From: an uncultured Demequina sp.
GTDB lineage: Bacteria; Actinomycetota; Actinomycetes; Actinomycetales; Demequinaceae
Length of the DNA: 11,495 nt
Direction: 5' to 3'
NCBI GenBank assembly: GCA_937925595.1
Contig: CALALQ010000490.1
Coordinates: 1 to 11,495 of the forward strand
Each line of letters opens with the position of its first letter. Positions within the stretch are counted from its first letter, which is position 1. The position numbers and the translations under genes are program-made. This document shows positions 1 to 6,150 of the stretch, one piece after another. The notes under the pieces were generated by a model, which saw nothing but the letters and a program-made list of their open reading frames with translations, did no database searches and had not been told where the DNA came from.

Positions 1-1
1 C

Positions 2-901
2 CACGCCCGCCGAGGCGCCGAGCGGCAGGCCCCGCACGACGAGCTCGCCGAGCGCCGCCCGCGCACGCTCCGCGCAGTCCTCCGCCGCCTCGAGGTCGGC
101 GCCGGGCAGGATCATCGCGAACTCCTCGCCGCCCATCCGGCCGATCACGTCATCGGTGCGCACGACCGACCGCAGCCGTTCCGCGCACGCCTTCAGGACG
201 CGGTCGCCCTCCGCGTGCCCGAGCGTGTCGTTGACCAGCTTGAAGTGATCGAGGTCGAGCAGCACCACCCCGACCGGCGCGCCGCCCGCGAGCGCCGCGC
301 GCAGCCGCTCGTGGCAGGCGCGGTGGTTGAGCAGGCCGGTGAGCGCGTCCCGCTGGACCTGGTCGCGCAGCGTCTCACGCTGGCGCGCGGAGTCGTAGGC
401 CAGCGCCGCCATCGTCGCGAAGCGCTCGACCAGCTCGACCTCCGCGTCGCTGAAGCTCGACGCGCCCTCGCGCAGGTCGCGGTACACGTTCAGCGCGCCC
501 ACCACGCGCTCGCGGGCGAGCAGCGGCACGCAGACGAAGGCCTCGGGGTCGTCGGGGGTGCCGCCGACGACGTCGCACAGCGGCTCCTCGGTCACATTCG
601 CGACATTGCGCGTCCTGCGGTGGTGGACCGCCCAGCCCGTCACGCCCGTCCCGAGCGGGATCGGGTTCGCCAGCACCTCGTCGACCCAGTTGCCGACCGC
701 GAACACCGGCCGCAGCAGGCCCGCCGCCTCGTCGATCTCGTAGACCGTCAGGTCGTCGTAGCGCAGCAGGGCGCGCAGATGGTGCGCGATCCGCCCGAGC
801 GTGCCGTCGAGCGAGTCCGCGGCCAGGATGCCGGACGCGGCGTCGACCAGCGCTTCGAGGGCCGATCCACGCTCCGAGTCGAGGGCAGGAGACGAGCTCA
901 C
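2..901 (-). CDS. GAF-GGDEF diguanylate cyclase, 3' end outside window
   Basis: Predicted cytosolic diguanylate cyclase, which makes c-di-GMP from two GTP. About 300 codons are visible and the C-terminus runs off the left edge. Residues about 20-165 read as a GAF-type sensor domain (stretches such as VYEIDEAAGLLRPVFAVG and FVCVPLLARERVVGALNVY). A DALTGLLNHR start of a GGDEF domain lies near residue 183. The active-site signature is GGEEF at residues 257-261 (bases 119-133), a functional variant, and RTDD nine residues before it fits the RxxD inhibitory I-site, so product feedback is expected. No membrane segment is seen. The GTG at 901 (VSSSPALDSERG) is chosen as start because the upstream in-frame stretch looks non-coding; no strong ribosome site is visible there. 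The gene is divergent from the tRNA. The ligand of the GAF domain cannot be told. Confidence 0.92.
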   Translation of the reverse strand, partial: MSSSPALDSERGSALEALVDAASGILAADSLDGTLGRIAHHLRALLRYDDLTVYEIDEAAGLLRPVFAVGNWVDEVLANPIPLGTGVTGWAVHHRRTRNVANVTEEPLCDVVGGTPDDPEAFVCVPLLARERVVGALNVYRDLREGASSFSDAEVELVERFATMAALAYDSARQRETLRDQVQRDALTGLLNHRACHERLRAALAGGAPVGVVLLDLDHFKLVNDTLGHAEGDRVLKACAERLRSVVRTDDVIGRMGGEEFAMILPGADLEAAEDCAERARAALGELVVRGLPLGASAGV

Positions 902-957
902 GCACCAGTAATCGGCCGAACGCGGGTGGTCTTGACGGCCCTACACTGCTTTCCCCC

Positions 958-1030
958 GCCGGAGTAGCTCAGCTGGCAGAGCAACCGCCTTGTAAGCGGT
1001 AGGTCACGGGTTCGAATCCCGTCTCCGGCT
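958..1030 (+). tRNA. tRNA-Thr (anticodon TGT)
   Basis: A complete 73-nt cloverleaf. The acceptor arm GCCGGAG pairs with CTCCGGC and the discriminator base is T. The D arm contains AGCTCAGCTGGCAGAGC, the anticodon loop CTTGTAA exposes TGT (threonine, ACA codons), and the T arm carries GGGTTCGAATCCC. CCA is not encoded. TTGACG at 932-937 and TACACT at 942-947 lie upstream, but they are too close together to be a paired -35/-10; TACACT alone could be a -10 box. Confidence 0.97.
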
Positions 1031-1113
1031 TAAGTCAGTTTGGCTCTACAAGGCGGATTCCGTGCCTTCCCGCCGTCGTCTTCTGAGTGGCGCCCAGCCG
1101 GATTTCGGCTCCT

Positions 1114-1166
1114 GGTGACAATTGGGTGACACTACGGCCCGCGAAAAGGGGCCCGGTGACACAACG
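1114..1166 (+). repeat. Three GGTGACA direct repeats near tRNA 3' end
   Basis: GGTGACA occurs at 1114-1120, 1125-1131 and 1155-1161, spaced 11 and 30 bases apart, that is roughly one and three helical turns. The last two copies extend to GGTGACAC(T/A)ACG. Short direct repeats phased like this beside a tRNA gene resemble arm-type binding sites of tyrosine integrases. No integrase gene is in the window, so this is an inference. Confidence 0.4.
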
Positions 1167-1311
1167 TCGACGCTGCCCAGGCGCGCGTGTCGACCGCGCC
1201 GGGACAAGCCGCGGTTCTCCCTCCTTCGGGGCGTGAATGTCCGGTCCGCGGATCGCGAGGGCGCGCTAGGCGGATCGCCGGTGGGAGCCGCTCATCGCTC
1301 GCCGTCCATGA

Positions 1312-1500
1312 GGTCATGGAGAGCGCCGTCGACCGCGTCGGGCTGCTCCGCAGTCCGGCGCCGGCGGCGGGTGCGGCCGTTGAGCAGTTGTCGGCGGGCC
1401 TTGGCGGAAGGCCGCGACGCCCAGGACGAGGCTCGCCGTGGACACGCTGCCGTCGTTGGCGCCGAGCACGCCGCTCGCAGCCGGTTGGACCGCGGGAGGA
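1312..1500 (-). pseudogene. Remnant of VIT/CCC1-family transporter (N-terminal part)
   Basis: Reading the minus strand, SNRLRAA (one frame) continues after a lost base as VLGANDGSVSTASLVLGVAA (bases 1469 down to about 1411) in another frame. This is the signature first membrane region of VIT1/CCC1-type vacuolar iron/manganese transporters (LRAAVLGANDG-xVSTASLVxGVAA). About 33 codons further on, in yet another frame, ALSM at 1315-1326 fits the family's second conserved block (GALSMAxGEYVS), though what follows does not match. No usable start and no C-terminal half can be found, so it is a decayed fragment with at least two frame changes. The recognition of the first block is firm; the extent is approximate. 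Confidence 0.75.
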
Positions 1501-1690
1501 GCGTCGACGAGCGCACGCGACGCCGACGCTCCTCCTCGGTCGCACCCGCGATCTCCGGTGGCCGGAGCGCGGCGGCCCGCCCTGCAGCCAGCTTCGACGG
1601 CGCCGTTCGCCGTGCAGCCGAACTGGCGGGAGGTTCGCGCCCGACACGCCGTCTCGCACGGTCAACATGCACTGAGCAGTCCGCAGGGGA

Positions 1691-1705
1691 CTACACTCGG
1701 TGTAG
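1691..1705. promoter_or_regulatory. Operator-like inverted repeat CTACAC-tcg-GTGTAG
   Basis: A perfect 6-bp inverted repeat around a 3-base centre. Sites of this size and composition are typical of TetR-type dimeric repressors. It now faces no intact gene; the nearest candidate downstream is non-coding, so it may be a relic of a lost regulated gene. The assignment to TetR is a guess from symmetry. Confidence 0.35.
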
Positions 1706-2029
1706 ACGTGGCTCCGTGTTCGCCGTCGGCGAGCCGTCCGCGACGCAAGCGACCCTGGCCGTGAGTGCGAGAACGTTACCCCGGCCGCTTGCCCGAAGAT
1801 CCGAGGCAAGCATGTCCAAGCTCACCGTCGCAACTGTCGCGACCGGCCGCGCCTCCCCTGTGGCGCGGCCCGTTCGCCCCCCCATCGGATCTTCGCGCCG
1901 CGCGCATTCGGGGTCCGACCGCGAGGTCGCGGTGCCGTTGTACACGCGCCACACGCGCGGCACCATCGAGGCGGAGCGCGAGCGCCGCCAGACGTCGCAC
2001 GCCGGCAACACGGTCCGTCACGTCCGTCG

Positions 2030-2079
2030 TCCTGGGATGCCGCATCCCAGGATCGCGGCCGCGATCGCCGCCCGGGCGG
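2030..2079. promoter_or_regulatory. Three back-to-back palindromes upstream of DUF1508 gene
   Basis: TCCTGGGATGC at 2030-2040 mirrors GCATCCCAGGA at 2042-2052 around one central C (11-bp arms). This is followed with a two-base overlap by the perfect 16-bp palindrome GATCGCGGCCGCGATC (2051-2066) and then the perfect 12-bp CCGCCCGGGCGG (2068-2079). They end about 100 bases before the DUF1508 start. There is no T-run, so a terminator is less likely than protein-binding sites or a cruciform-forming control region. Confidence 0.5.
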
Positions 2080-2176
2080 GTCTCGCGACCCAAAGCCGGA
2101 CGGACGAGGACCGCTGGAACAACGAAGGCGGCTCGTTCGATCCTGAACGGTCGATCGGCAACCGGGAGATGAAGCG

Positions 2177-2350
2177 ATGCAGTTCGTGATCTATCGCGAC
2201 AACGGTGCGCAGTACCACTGGCGCCTCATGGCGGATGACGGAAGCAACGTAGCCGTCTCCCCTATCGCCTTCGGCTCCGCCGAGGACGCCCGAAGCGCGG
2301 CCACAGCGTTGCGGGACAGCACGATCTCAGGCGCCGGCATCGCCGGCTGA
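2177..2350 (+). CDS. DUF1508 (YegP-like) small protein
   Basis: A 57-residue protein consisting of one DUF1508 domain. The visible pattern is FVIYRDNGAQYHWRLMADDG, then VAVS, then FGSAEDARSAATALR, which follows the family layout (F-x-IY-D...WRL-A-NG...S...A....I). Domains of this family fold as compact beta-beta-beta-alpha units; their biochemical role is unsettled and several members are linked to stress. The family often has two tandem copies, but here there is one, and the tail after LRDS is short. GGGAG at about 2163-2167 lies nine bases before the ATG and fixes the start. The codons are GC3-rich and look like real coding sequence. It stands alone between eroded regions, with the palindrome cluster upstream. 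Confidence 0.85.
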   Translation: MQFVIYRDNGAQYHWRLMADDGSNVAVSPIAFGSAEDARSAATALRDSTISGAGIAG

Positions 2351-2749
2351 CTTCAGATAGCCCAAGCTTCGGGCGGCCCCACCGGACCGCGGAGTGTGCG
2401 TTGAAACGACTTGAAAACGGGTCAACCATCCTTTGCGCCTCGGTTCGAGCCCTTTCGGCGCACTCGAAAAGACCCGCAAATGCGAGTCTCTTCTTTGCCG
2501 ATCGGCGAACTCGGACCAGGCTTTCTGTTTCAAATGGCCCGGTTGCTTTCAGAGCGACCACGCGACGGCGCATTCGACCCTGCGGCACGCGTCAGGCACG
2601 TCAAAACCAGGCAGGCAGCCTGGAGCGTCTAGGCCCGCTGCGCACTCAGCGCTGTCGGTCGTTTGTCCGCGCGTCCCCCCGCCGTGGCGCCAATTAGCCC
2701 GGACACGCTCCCGCGTCCTGCTCTGCCGCCGTCGATGTGACGCTGGGCG
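2351..2749. other. Intergenic stretch, somewhat lower GC, no gene seen
   Basis: About 400 bases between the DUF1508 gene and the tail of the anti-sigma factor gene. A tRNA-3'-end-like piece, GGTTCGAGCC with 6-bp flanks TGCGCC/GGCGCA (2434-2462), is followed by a terminator-like hairpin at 2470-2489. It cannot fold as a tRNA because the T stem does not pair. No coding frame is convincing. Confidence 0.5.
2470..2497 (+). terminator. Hairpin plus pyrimidine tract, probable intrinsic terminator
   Basis: AGACCCGCA (2470-2478) can pair with TGCGAGTCT (2481-2489) with one mismatch and a tiny AA turn. TCTCTTCTTT follows, a U-rich tail by the standards of this GC-rich region. It could end transcription of the DUF1508 gene 120 bases upstream. 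Confidence 0.45.
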
Positions 2750-3145
2750 CTACGGAGCGTCGTCCGTGGGCTGCCGTGCCAGGGACATCGCGATCGTTGT
2801 GCCTCCCCCGGGTGTGCACTGAACGAGGAGGCCGTCCATCACCGTGGCCATCATGACCAGACCGATCCCGAGTCCGGGGCTCTCGGCGCGTGGAAGCATC
2901 CCGGTGCCGTGGTCGACCACCCTGATCTCGAGGCGGCGGTTCTCGTGAGCGCCGAACACCTCGACCGCGCCGCTCACGATGCCGTCGTACGCGTGCATCA
3001 CGGCATTCGAGAACGCTTCCGAGACGGCCAGACGGACGTCGTCCAACGCTTGACCACCAAACCCGACCGAGCTGGCGAATGCAGCCGCTACGTCACGAAC
3101 CTCGACGACAGCCGAAGCCTCGGCGACACCAGTCCAGAGCACCAT
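2750..3145 (-). CDS. RsbW/SpoIIAB-like anti-sigma factor (HATPase)
   Basis: A 131-residue ATP-binding protein of the GHKL fold, the type that binds and inhibits an alternative sigma factor and phosphorylates an STAS anti-anti-sigma partner. The N box is E43-xxx-N47-xxx-H51 in VSEAFSNAVMHAY. The G1 box is DHGTGM at 78-83, the G2 box GLGIGLVMM at 91-99, and a GGGTTI motif lies at 113-118. The length is normal for the family. The ATG at 3145 is preferred because GGAG sits six bases upstream; an in-frame GTG at 3205 and a start at 3334 are longer alternatives whose extra residues look non-homologous. No STAS protein, PP2C phosphatase or sigma factor gene is adjacent, so its partner must be elsewhere. 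It could also be part of a wider GAF/PP2C stress-signalling network. Confidence 0.88.
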   Translation of the reverse strand: MVLWTGVAEASAVVEVRDVAAAFASSVGFGGQALDDVRLAVSEAFSNAVMHAYDGIVSGAVEVFGAHENRRLEIRVVDHGTGMLPRAESPGLGIGLVMMATVMDGLLVQCTPGGGTTIAMSLARQPTDDAP

Positions 3146-3336
3146 CAGAGGCTCCGCCTCCGTCGTCTCAATCGATGACGCGCCAAGGGTGAGAAGACCT
3201 GACACGGCCGAACCCGAAGGGTTCCGACTGGAGTCTACCCCCGACCGCCGCCGCCTGGAACACCACGCCTCCAGCGGTCGGCGGTCAATCGCGGAGGTTT
3301 CGGTACGAGACCCCGGAACTTGCCTGATGGGCACCC

Positions 3337-3644
3337 GGAGAGAGCCTCGATCAGAACCTCGCGATGGTCGGCCAGCTCACCCAGGTCGCCGAGCGCAAGA
3401 GCGCCACGCTGTCCCGGCTCGCCTTGGCCGGGCGCTCGCGAGGAAGGACTACGTCGTTGCGATCCGGGCTCACGCAGCCACGGAGCCGGGTTCGCAGAAC
3501 CTCGCTGCCGCCGATCTCGACTTGACCGCCGAGGACCTCGACGCGATCCCCCCCCAGAGCGGCATCGGCGGACGCGGCTTCGACTACTCGGGCGGCGCGG
3601 CGCGCTCATTCACGCCGCGGAGCGCAAGTACCGCCGAGGCGTAG
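3337..3644 (+). pseudogene. C-terminal remnant of an aldo/keto reductase
   Basis: From about 3337 one frame reads GESLDQNLAMVGQLTQVAERKSATLSRLALA. After a single missing base near 3430 (a lost T would restore TGG, giving the family's LALAW) the next frame reads ALARKDYVVAIRA and then NLAAADLDLTAEDLDAI. This order is that of the C-terminal third of NADPH-dependent aldo/keto reductases (NL-x-LV...IA-x-KGVTPAQLALAWxL...ENLxAADVxLTxEDLxxI). The catalytic Asp-Tyr-Lys-His part is absent. An in-frame TGA at about 3326-3328 precedes the fragment, and the usual PGTR/K NADP-binding loop has become RAHAATEPGSQ. Stop at 3642-3644. Confidence 0.78.
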
Positions 3645-4014
3645 GTCGCCGGCCCCTGGTGTAGCGCTCACTCCGTGCGCGACGATCGGGACGAAGACGC
3701 ACGCCGTCGCGGTCCAGCACACGTTCCTGGCCCCATGATCGCTGGGCACGCCGGCACCGACCGCGCCCCCGGGTAGAGCGAGCCGGTGCCTCGTACGCCG
3801 AGCCAGGCGATGAAGGCACGAGTGCCTGGATTCGCGTGCCGCCTACGTCGCAGGCACGACGGTGAGTGGTCCGCGCCTCGGGTCCGTTCTCCGCTGCTGC
3901 CGCTCGCTCGCGCCCCGCGACGGACGGCTTCAGTGGCCGCGCGCGCCGCTCGCATCGGGTGGTGGACCGGAGGCGCGCCCGTCCCAGAGGGCCCCTCGTT
4001 TCGAAGGCCGGCGC
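3645..4014. other. Intergenic, no gene recognised
   Basis: About 370 bases between the reductase remnant and the stop of the DUF8129-like gene. Open frames here are Arg/Pro-rich and unconvincing. AGGCAC-ga-GTGCCT (3814-3827) is a small inverted repeat, and GGCACGA recurs at about 3815 and 3852; nothing else stands out. Confidence 0.5.
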
Positions 4015-4431
4015 TCAGCTAGACGTTTGCTGGGCCGCCAAGACGACGCCGGCGCGGTTCCTGTGCGCCAGTTCGTAAGCGAGTACCCGCACGAACCGAT
4101 CGCCGTCCGCGCCGTCGAGACCGAACCGCACTCCATCGACGTCCAGCGCGTCGTACCCTGGCCATGGCTCGTGCCCCAGACGCGCGTCGATCTGAGCGAC
4201 CAGCGTGACACGGTTGCGGTGCGCACGCTCATAGTCCCCCAGGCGGGTCAGGTCAGCGGGCTTGAGCTCGTCAAGGTGCGCGAGCAACTGTTCGATGCTC
4301 AGCTTGTCGTAGCGGGCGGCGGCGACATCCGGGGTCGCGTGACGATCTTCGCGCGACGGGAGGATCCCCGGGGTGTCCTTGGAGCTCGTTCCGCCGCGCT
4401 TGCGCAAGAACGACATCACAGGTCGCTTCAT
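4015..4431 (-). CDS. Two-repeat DUF8129-like helical protein
   Basis: A 138-residue protein. After a basic N-terminus (residues 1-35) there are two related units. Unit one, about residues 41-84, has YDKLSIEQLLAHLDELKPAD, then LGDYERAHRNRVTLVAQI. Unit two, about residues 93-134, has YDALDVDGVRFGLDGADGD, then VLAYELAHRNRAGVVLAAQ. Each unit is a 'YDxL...L..L....L..v..YE.aHrnR..vl..i' helical hairpin preceded by P-x-x-Y, which resembles DUF8129-type domains found in Thermoleophilia and other Actinomycetota; the function is not known. The ATG at 4431 is used. An ATG at 4416 is equally possible because no good ribosome site is visible before either. It faces the 4663 gene across a palindrome-rich divergent region. 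Confidence 0.8.
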   Translation of the reverse strand: MKRPVMSFLRKRGGTSSKDTPGILPSREDRHATPDVAAARYDKLSIEQLLAHLDELKPADLTRLGDYERAHRNRVTLVAQIDARLGHEPWPGYDALDVDGVRFGLDGADGDRFVRVLAYELAHRNRAGVVLAAQQTSS

Positions 4432-4444
4432 GAGTTGATGATCA

Positions 4445-4534
4445 GGACCATGGTCCCTCGCTTCCGTATCCCTTCTGGGATGCAATCGCCAAGGAAGAAG
4501 GGATTCAAGACCTAAGCGCTTCGCAAACGAAGCG
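4445..4534. promoter_or_regulatory. Palindrome cluster in divergent intergenic region
   Basis: Three symmetric elements lie within 90 bases: the perfect 12-bp palindrome GGACCATGGTCC (4445-4456), ATCCCTTC (4468-4475) mirrored by GAAGGGAT (4497-4504), and CGCTTCG-caaa-CGAAGCG (4517-4534). They sit between two divergent genes, immediately before the minus-strand start. Operators for a shared regulator are plausible; the last could also be a transcribed hairpin. Confidence 0.4.
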
Positions 4535-4662
4535 TAACGCGCGGGAGCACCGTCGCCCATCGGTGGCAGAGGCGGACCGGGCTTCGCTACGGTGAAGCAG
4601 ACGATCCGCACGCCACACTGAATCCTCGGGGCGGCTGCGGAACGAGGAAAGGGGGTTCTCGA

Positions 4663-4887
4663 ATGGGACCCGTACGGTCGGCCTCGCCGACGATTTCCCG
4701 CCCGCGCGAGGACGGCGTCACCGCCGCCGCGCTCGCGGTCGTGCGCCGCGCGCTGGTCGAAGGTGTGCCGGTGACGCGCGAGGGCTTTGCGGCGGAGGCG
4801 TCGTTCGCGCTCGGCCGGACTTCGGAGGACGCGATGCGCGAGGTGGACGTTGCCGCTCAGCGTCTCGGGATCTCGTCGCTGAGCTGA
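4663..4887 (+). CDS. Small hypothetical protein, 74 residues
   Basis: Not recognised. After a short polar N-terminus, residues about 18-72 form a likely helical unit (AALAVVRRALVEGVPVTREGF, then EASFALGRTSEDAMREVDVAAQRLGIS). Codons are GC3-rich and the start is well marked: GAGG and AAAGGGGG precede the ATG with a 7-base gap. There is no membrane segment, Cys motif or signal peptide. It is divergent from the DUF8129-like gene and 121 bases ahead of the next gene in the same direction. Confidence 0.65.
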   Translation: MGPVRSASPTISRPREDGVTAAALAVVRRALVEGVPVTREGFAAEASFALGRTSEDAMREVDVAAQRLGISSLS

Positions 4888-5008
4888 CCCGTCGTGATGG
4901 CACGAAGGCTGGCGCGTTCGCGGTCTCGAGCCGGCGCGCGGAGCTGCCGACACGCCTCATGCGGCGCGGGGCGGCTTGCTCGGCACCGGAGCACGTCAGG
5001 GGGAGCAA

Positions 5009-5461
5009 ATGACTGAAAGTGTTCGGCTAGAGCAGTTGCGCGCGTTGCTTGCCCGGCTGGAGCGGACGCCGCCGTCAACCGCACGTGACTGGATGCTCAG
5101 CGAGGTTCGAGCGCGTGCCGTCGATGTCGAGACCGGCGCGACGCCGACCGCGATGCGTGCGCGGCCCGAGGACGAAGCGAACCTCGAGATCCTCGCCACG
5201 CCCGAGCGATCGCGCAGGGCGGTAACCGAGGCCGTTTTGCCCAAGCGGAAGCGCGCGCCCCGCCGCCCCAGGGCCCGCATCGCGCTGCATGTGCCGCCCC
5301 CGGGGCCCGCCGCACCCGTCTCACCCGGCCCCACATACGAGCCACCCGTGCGCGAAAGCGTCGTAGACCTGCTCGAGCAGGGCGGTGTGCTGTGCCTCGA
5401 CGAGCAGGCGGCGGCGCCCGACGGAACACACCGTCCCTGGGCAGGCGGGCTCCGTGGTTGA
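5009..5461 (+). CDS. Hypothetical protein, 150 residues
   Basis: The N-terminal 45 residues (VRLEQLRALLARLERTPPST, then RDWMLSEVRARAVDVETG) look like a conserved two-helix module. The middle (about 85-125) is basic and Pro-rich, probably disordered. A short C-terminal segment ESVVDLLEQGGVLCLDE follows. The ATG at 5009 is preferred over the GTG-type start at 4976 because AGGGGG lies five bases upstream and the homologous-looking part begins MTESVRLEQL. The N-terminal module resembles hypothetical proteins I associate with Solirubrobacterales, but I cannot name a family. Cytosolic by sequence; function unknown. Confidence 0.75.
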   Translation: MTESVRLEQLRALLARLERTPPSTARDWMLSEVRARAVDVETGATPTAMRARPEDEANLEILATPERSRRAVTEAVLPKRKRAPRRPRARIALHVPPPGPAAPVSPGPTYEPPVRESVVDLLEQGGVLCLDEQAAAPDGTHRPWAGGLRG

Positions 5462-5516
5462 ACGTCAGCACGGCGCGCGCGAAATGGGCGGGCGGACGCT
5501 TTACCACAGCACGCTC

Positions 5517-5570
5517 CGAAGGGGCTATGCTCGCAGGACGCAAGGGCATCGCCCCTTCGCCGTTGCGTCT
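5517..5570 (+). promoter_or_regulatory. Structured leader RNA candidate: hairpin with interlocking helix
   Basis: CGAAGGGGC (5517-5525) pairs perfectly with GCCCCTTCG (5551-5559), and inside it ATGC (5527-5530) pairs with GCAT (5546-5549). GACGCAA (5537-5543), in the loop, is the exact complement of TTGCGTC (5563-5569) just downstream. The two helices interlock, so they form either a pseudoknot or two competing states. It ends about 36 bases before the ATG at 5606 and just before its AGGAG site, which suits a cis-acting control element of the small-gene run. Confidence 0.5.
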
Positions 5571-5605
5571 CTGGTCACTCTGAAGGAGCTCGGATAGGAG
5601 CGCCG

Positions 5606-5845
5606 ATGCTTGACCGACACAAACCGCGCCTGTGCCGCGGGTGCGACGCGCCGATGGCGCGGCAGTCGGACCGATGCTGGCGCTGCCACGTTGCCAGATC
5701 GGTGGCGACGGTCGAGCCGCCGCGCCAATCGCTGGAGGAAAGCACCCGGCACGTCCTCAGCACCCGGGCTCGCCGGCAGGCCGACGGCGTCCGCCGCGAC
5801 CGACCGGTCAAGACACGAGCGTCCGATCCGCGCGTGCGCACCTGA
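5606..5845 (+). CDS. Small zinc-ribbon protein, 79 residues
   Basis: Residues 10-27 hold C10-x2-C13-x10-C24-x2-C27 (LCRGCDAPMARQSDRCWRC), a probable structural zinc site. The remaining 50 residues are Arg-rich and look disordered, as in proteins that touch nucleic acid or a larger partner. AGGAG lies six bases before the ATG. The stop shares its last base with the ATG of the next gene (TGATG), so the two are translationally coupled. First gene of a five-gene run; a structured leader precedes it. Function unknown. Confidence 0.75.
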   Translation: MLDRHKPRLCRGCDAPMARQSDRCWRCHVARSVATVEPPRQSLEESTRHVLSTRARRQADGVRRDRPVKTRASDPRVRT

Positions 5846-6120
5846 TGCCCCACTTCAAGTGCGCATACTGCCGCGCCCGTGTCTGGTGCGAGGACTCACC
5901 GGACCAGTCGGCGCCCGATCCTTGCCCACGCTGCAGCGGCGAACTCGAGGTGGTCAGCGACCTCTCCGACCTCGTCGGCCTCCGGGCGCTACGGGTGCGC
6001 CCCCATGCGTCGCACCGCGATCCCGCGGACCACTTCGAGCGGATCTCACAGCAGATCCGCGAGACCATCGCCGCACACGACGCGGAGCGCGAGCGACGAC
6101 GCAACTCCGACAGTCCCTGA
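5845..6120 (+). CDS. Zinc-ribbon protein, 91 residues
   Basis: Starts MPHFKC and carries C6-x2-C9 and C27-x2-C30 (CAYC...CPRC), a rubredoxin/zinc-ribbon-like knuckle pair, followed by GELEVVSDLSDLVGLRAL. The C-terminal half is a charged helix (FERISQQIRETIAAHDAERERRR). It looks like a recurrent actinobacterial small zinc-ribbon family whose role is not established. The start overlaps the previous stop by one base. A DNA-, RNA- or protein-binding adaptor role is possible but not shown. Confidence 0.8.
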   Translation: MPHFKCAYCRARVWCEDSPDQSAPDPCPRCSGELEVVSDLSDLVGLRALRVRPHASHRDPADHFERISQQIRETIAAHDAERERRRNSDSP

Positions 6121-6150
6121 ACGCAAACCGAACAGAGATGGGAGACCGTC

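Larger units (their letters stand above)
1031..2176. other. Gene-poor eroded stretch downstream of tRNA-Thr
   Basis: About 1.1 kb with no convincing intact gene. Long open frames exist on both strands, but they read as Arg/Ser/Pro-rich nonsense typical of GC-rich non-coding DNA. What can be supported inside it is three GGTGACA direct repeats (1114-1161), a remnant of a VIT-type transporter gene (about 1312-1500), an operator-like inverted repeat (1691-1705), a 7-bp hairpin GCTTGCC/GGCAAGC (1787-1793 with 1805-1811), and a run of palindromes (2030-2079) just before the DUF1508 gene. The rest shows nothing recognisable. Confidence 0.6.

Noticed and set aside
215..967. A 250-codon plus-strand frame opposite the diguanylate cyclase.
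   Set aside because: It is the antisense shadow of a gene with an unmistakable GGEEF motif, and it runs into the tRNA.
1122..2189. A 355-codon open frame on the plus strand and similar long frames on the minus strand downstream of the tRNA.
   Set aside because: Composition is Arg/Ser/Pro-rich nonsense, there is no family motif or ribosome site, and it overlaps a decayed transporter and palindromes; long open frames are expected by chance in DNA this GC-rich.
2434..2489. A second tRNA, suggested by GGTTCGAGCC and a downstream hairpin.
   Set aside because: The T stem does not pair, and no acceptor, D or anticodon arm can be built upstream.
5531..5550. GGACGCAA in the leader resembles a stretch of the c-di-GMP-I (GEMM) riboswitch core.
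   Set aside because: The other conserved parts of that riboswitch (the GGCAAACC side and the receptor helix) are missing, so only a short coincidental match remains.
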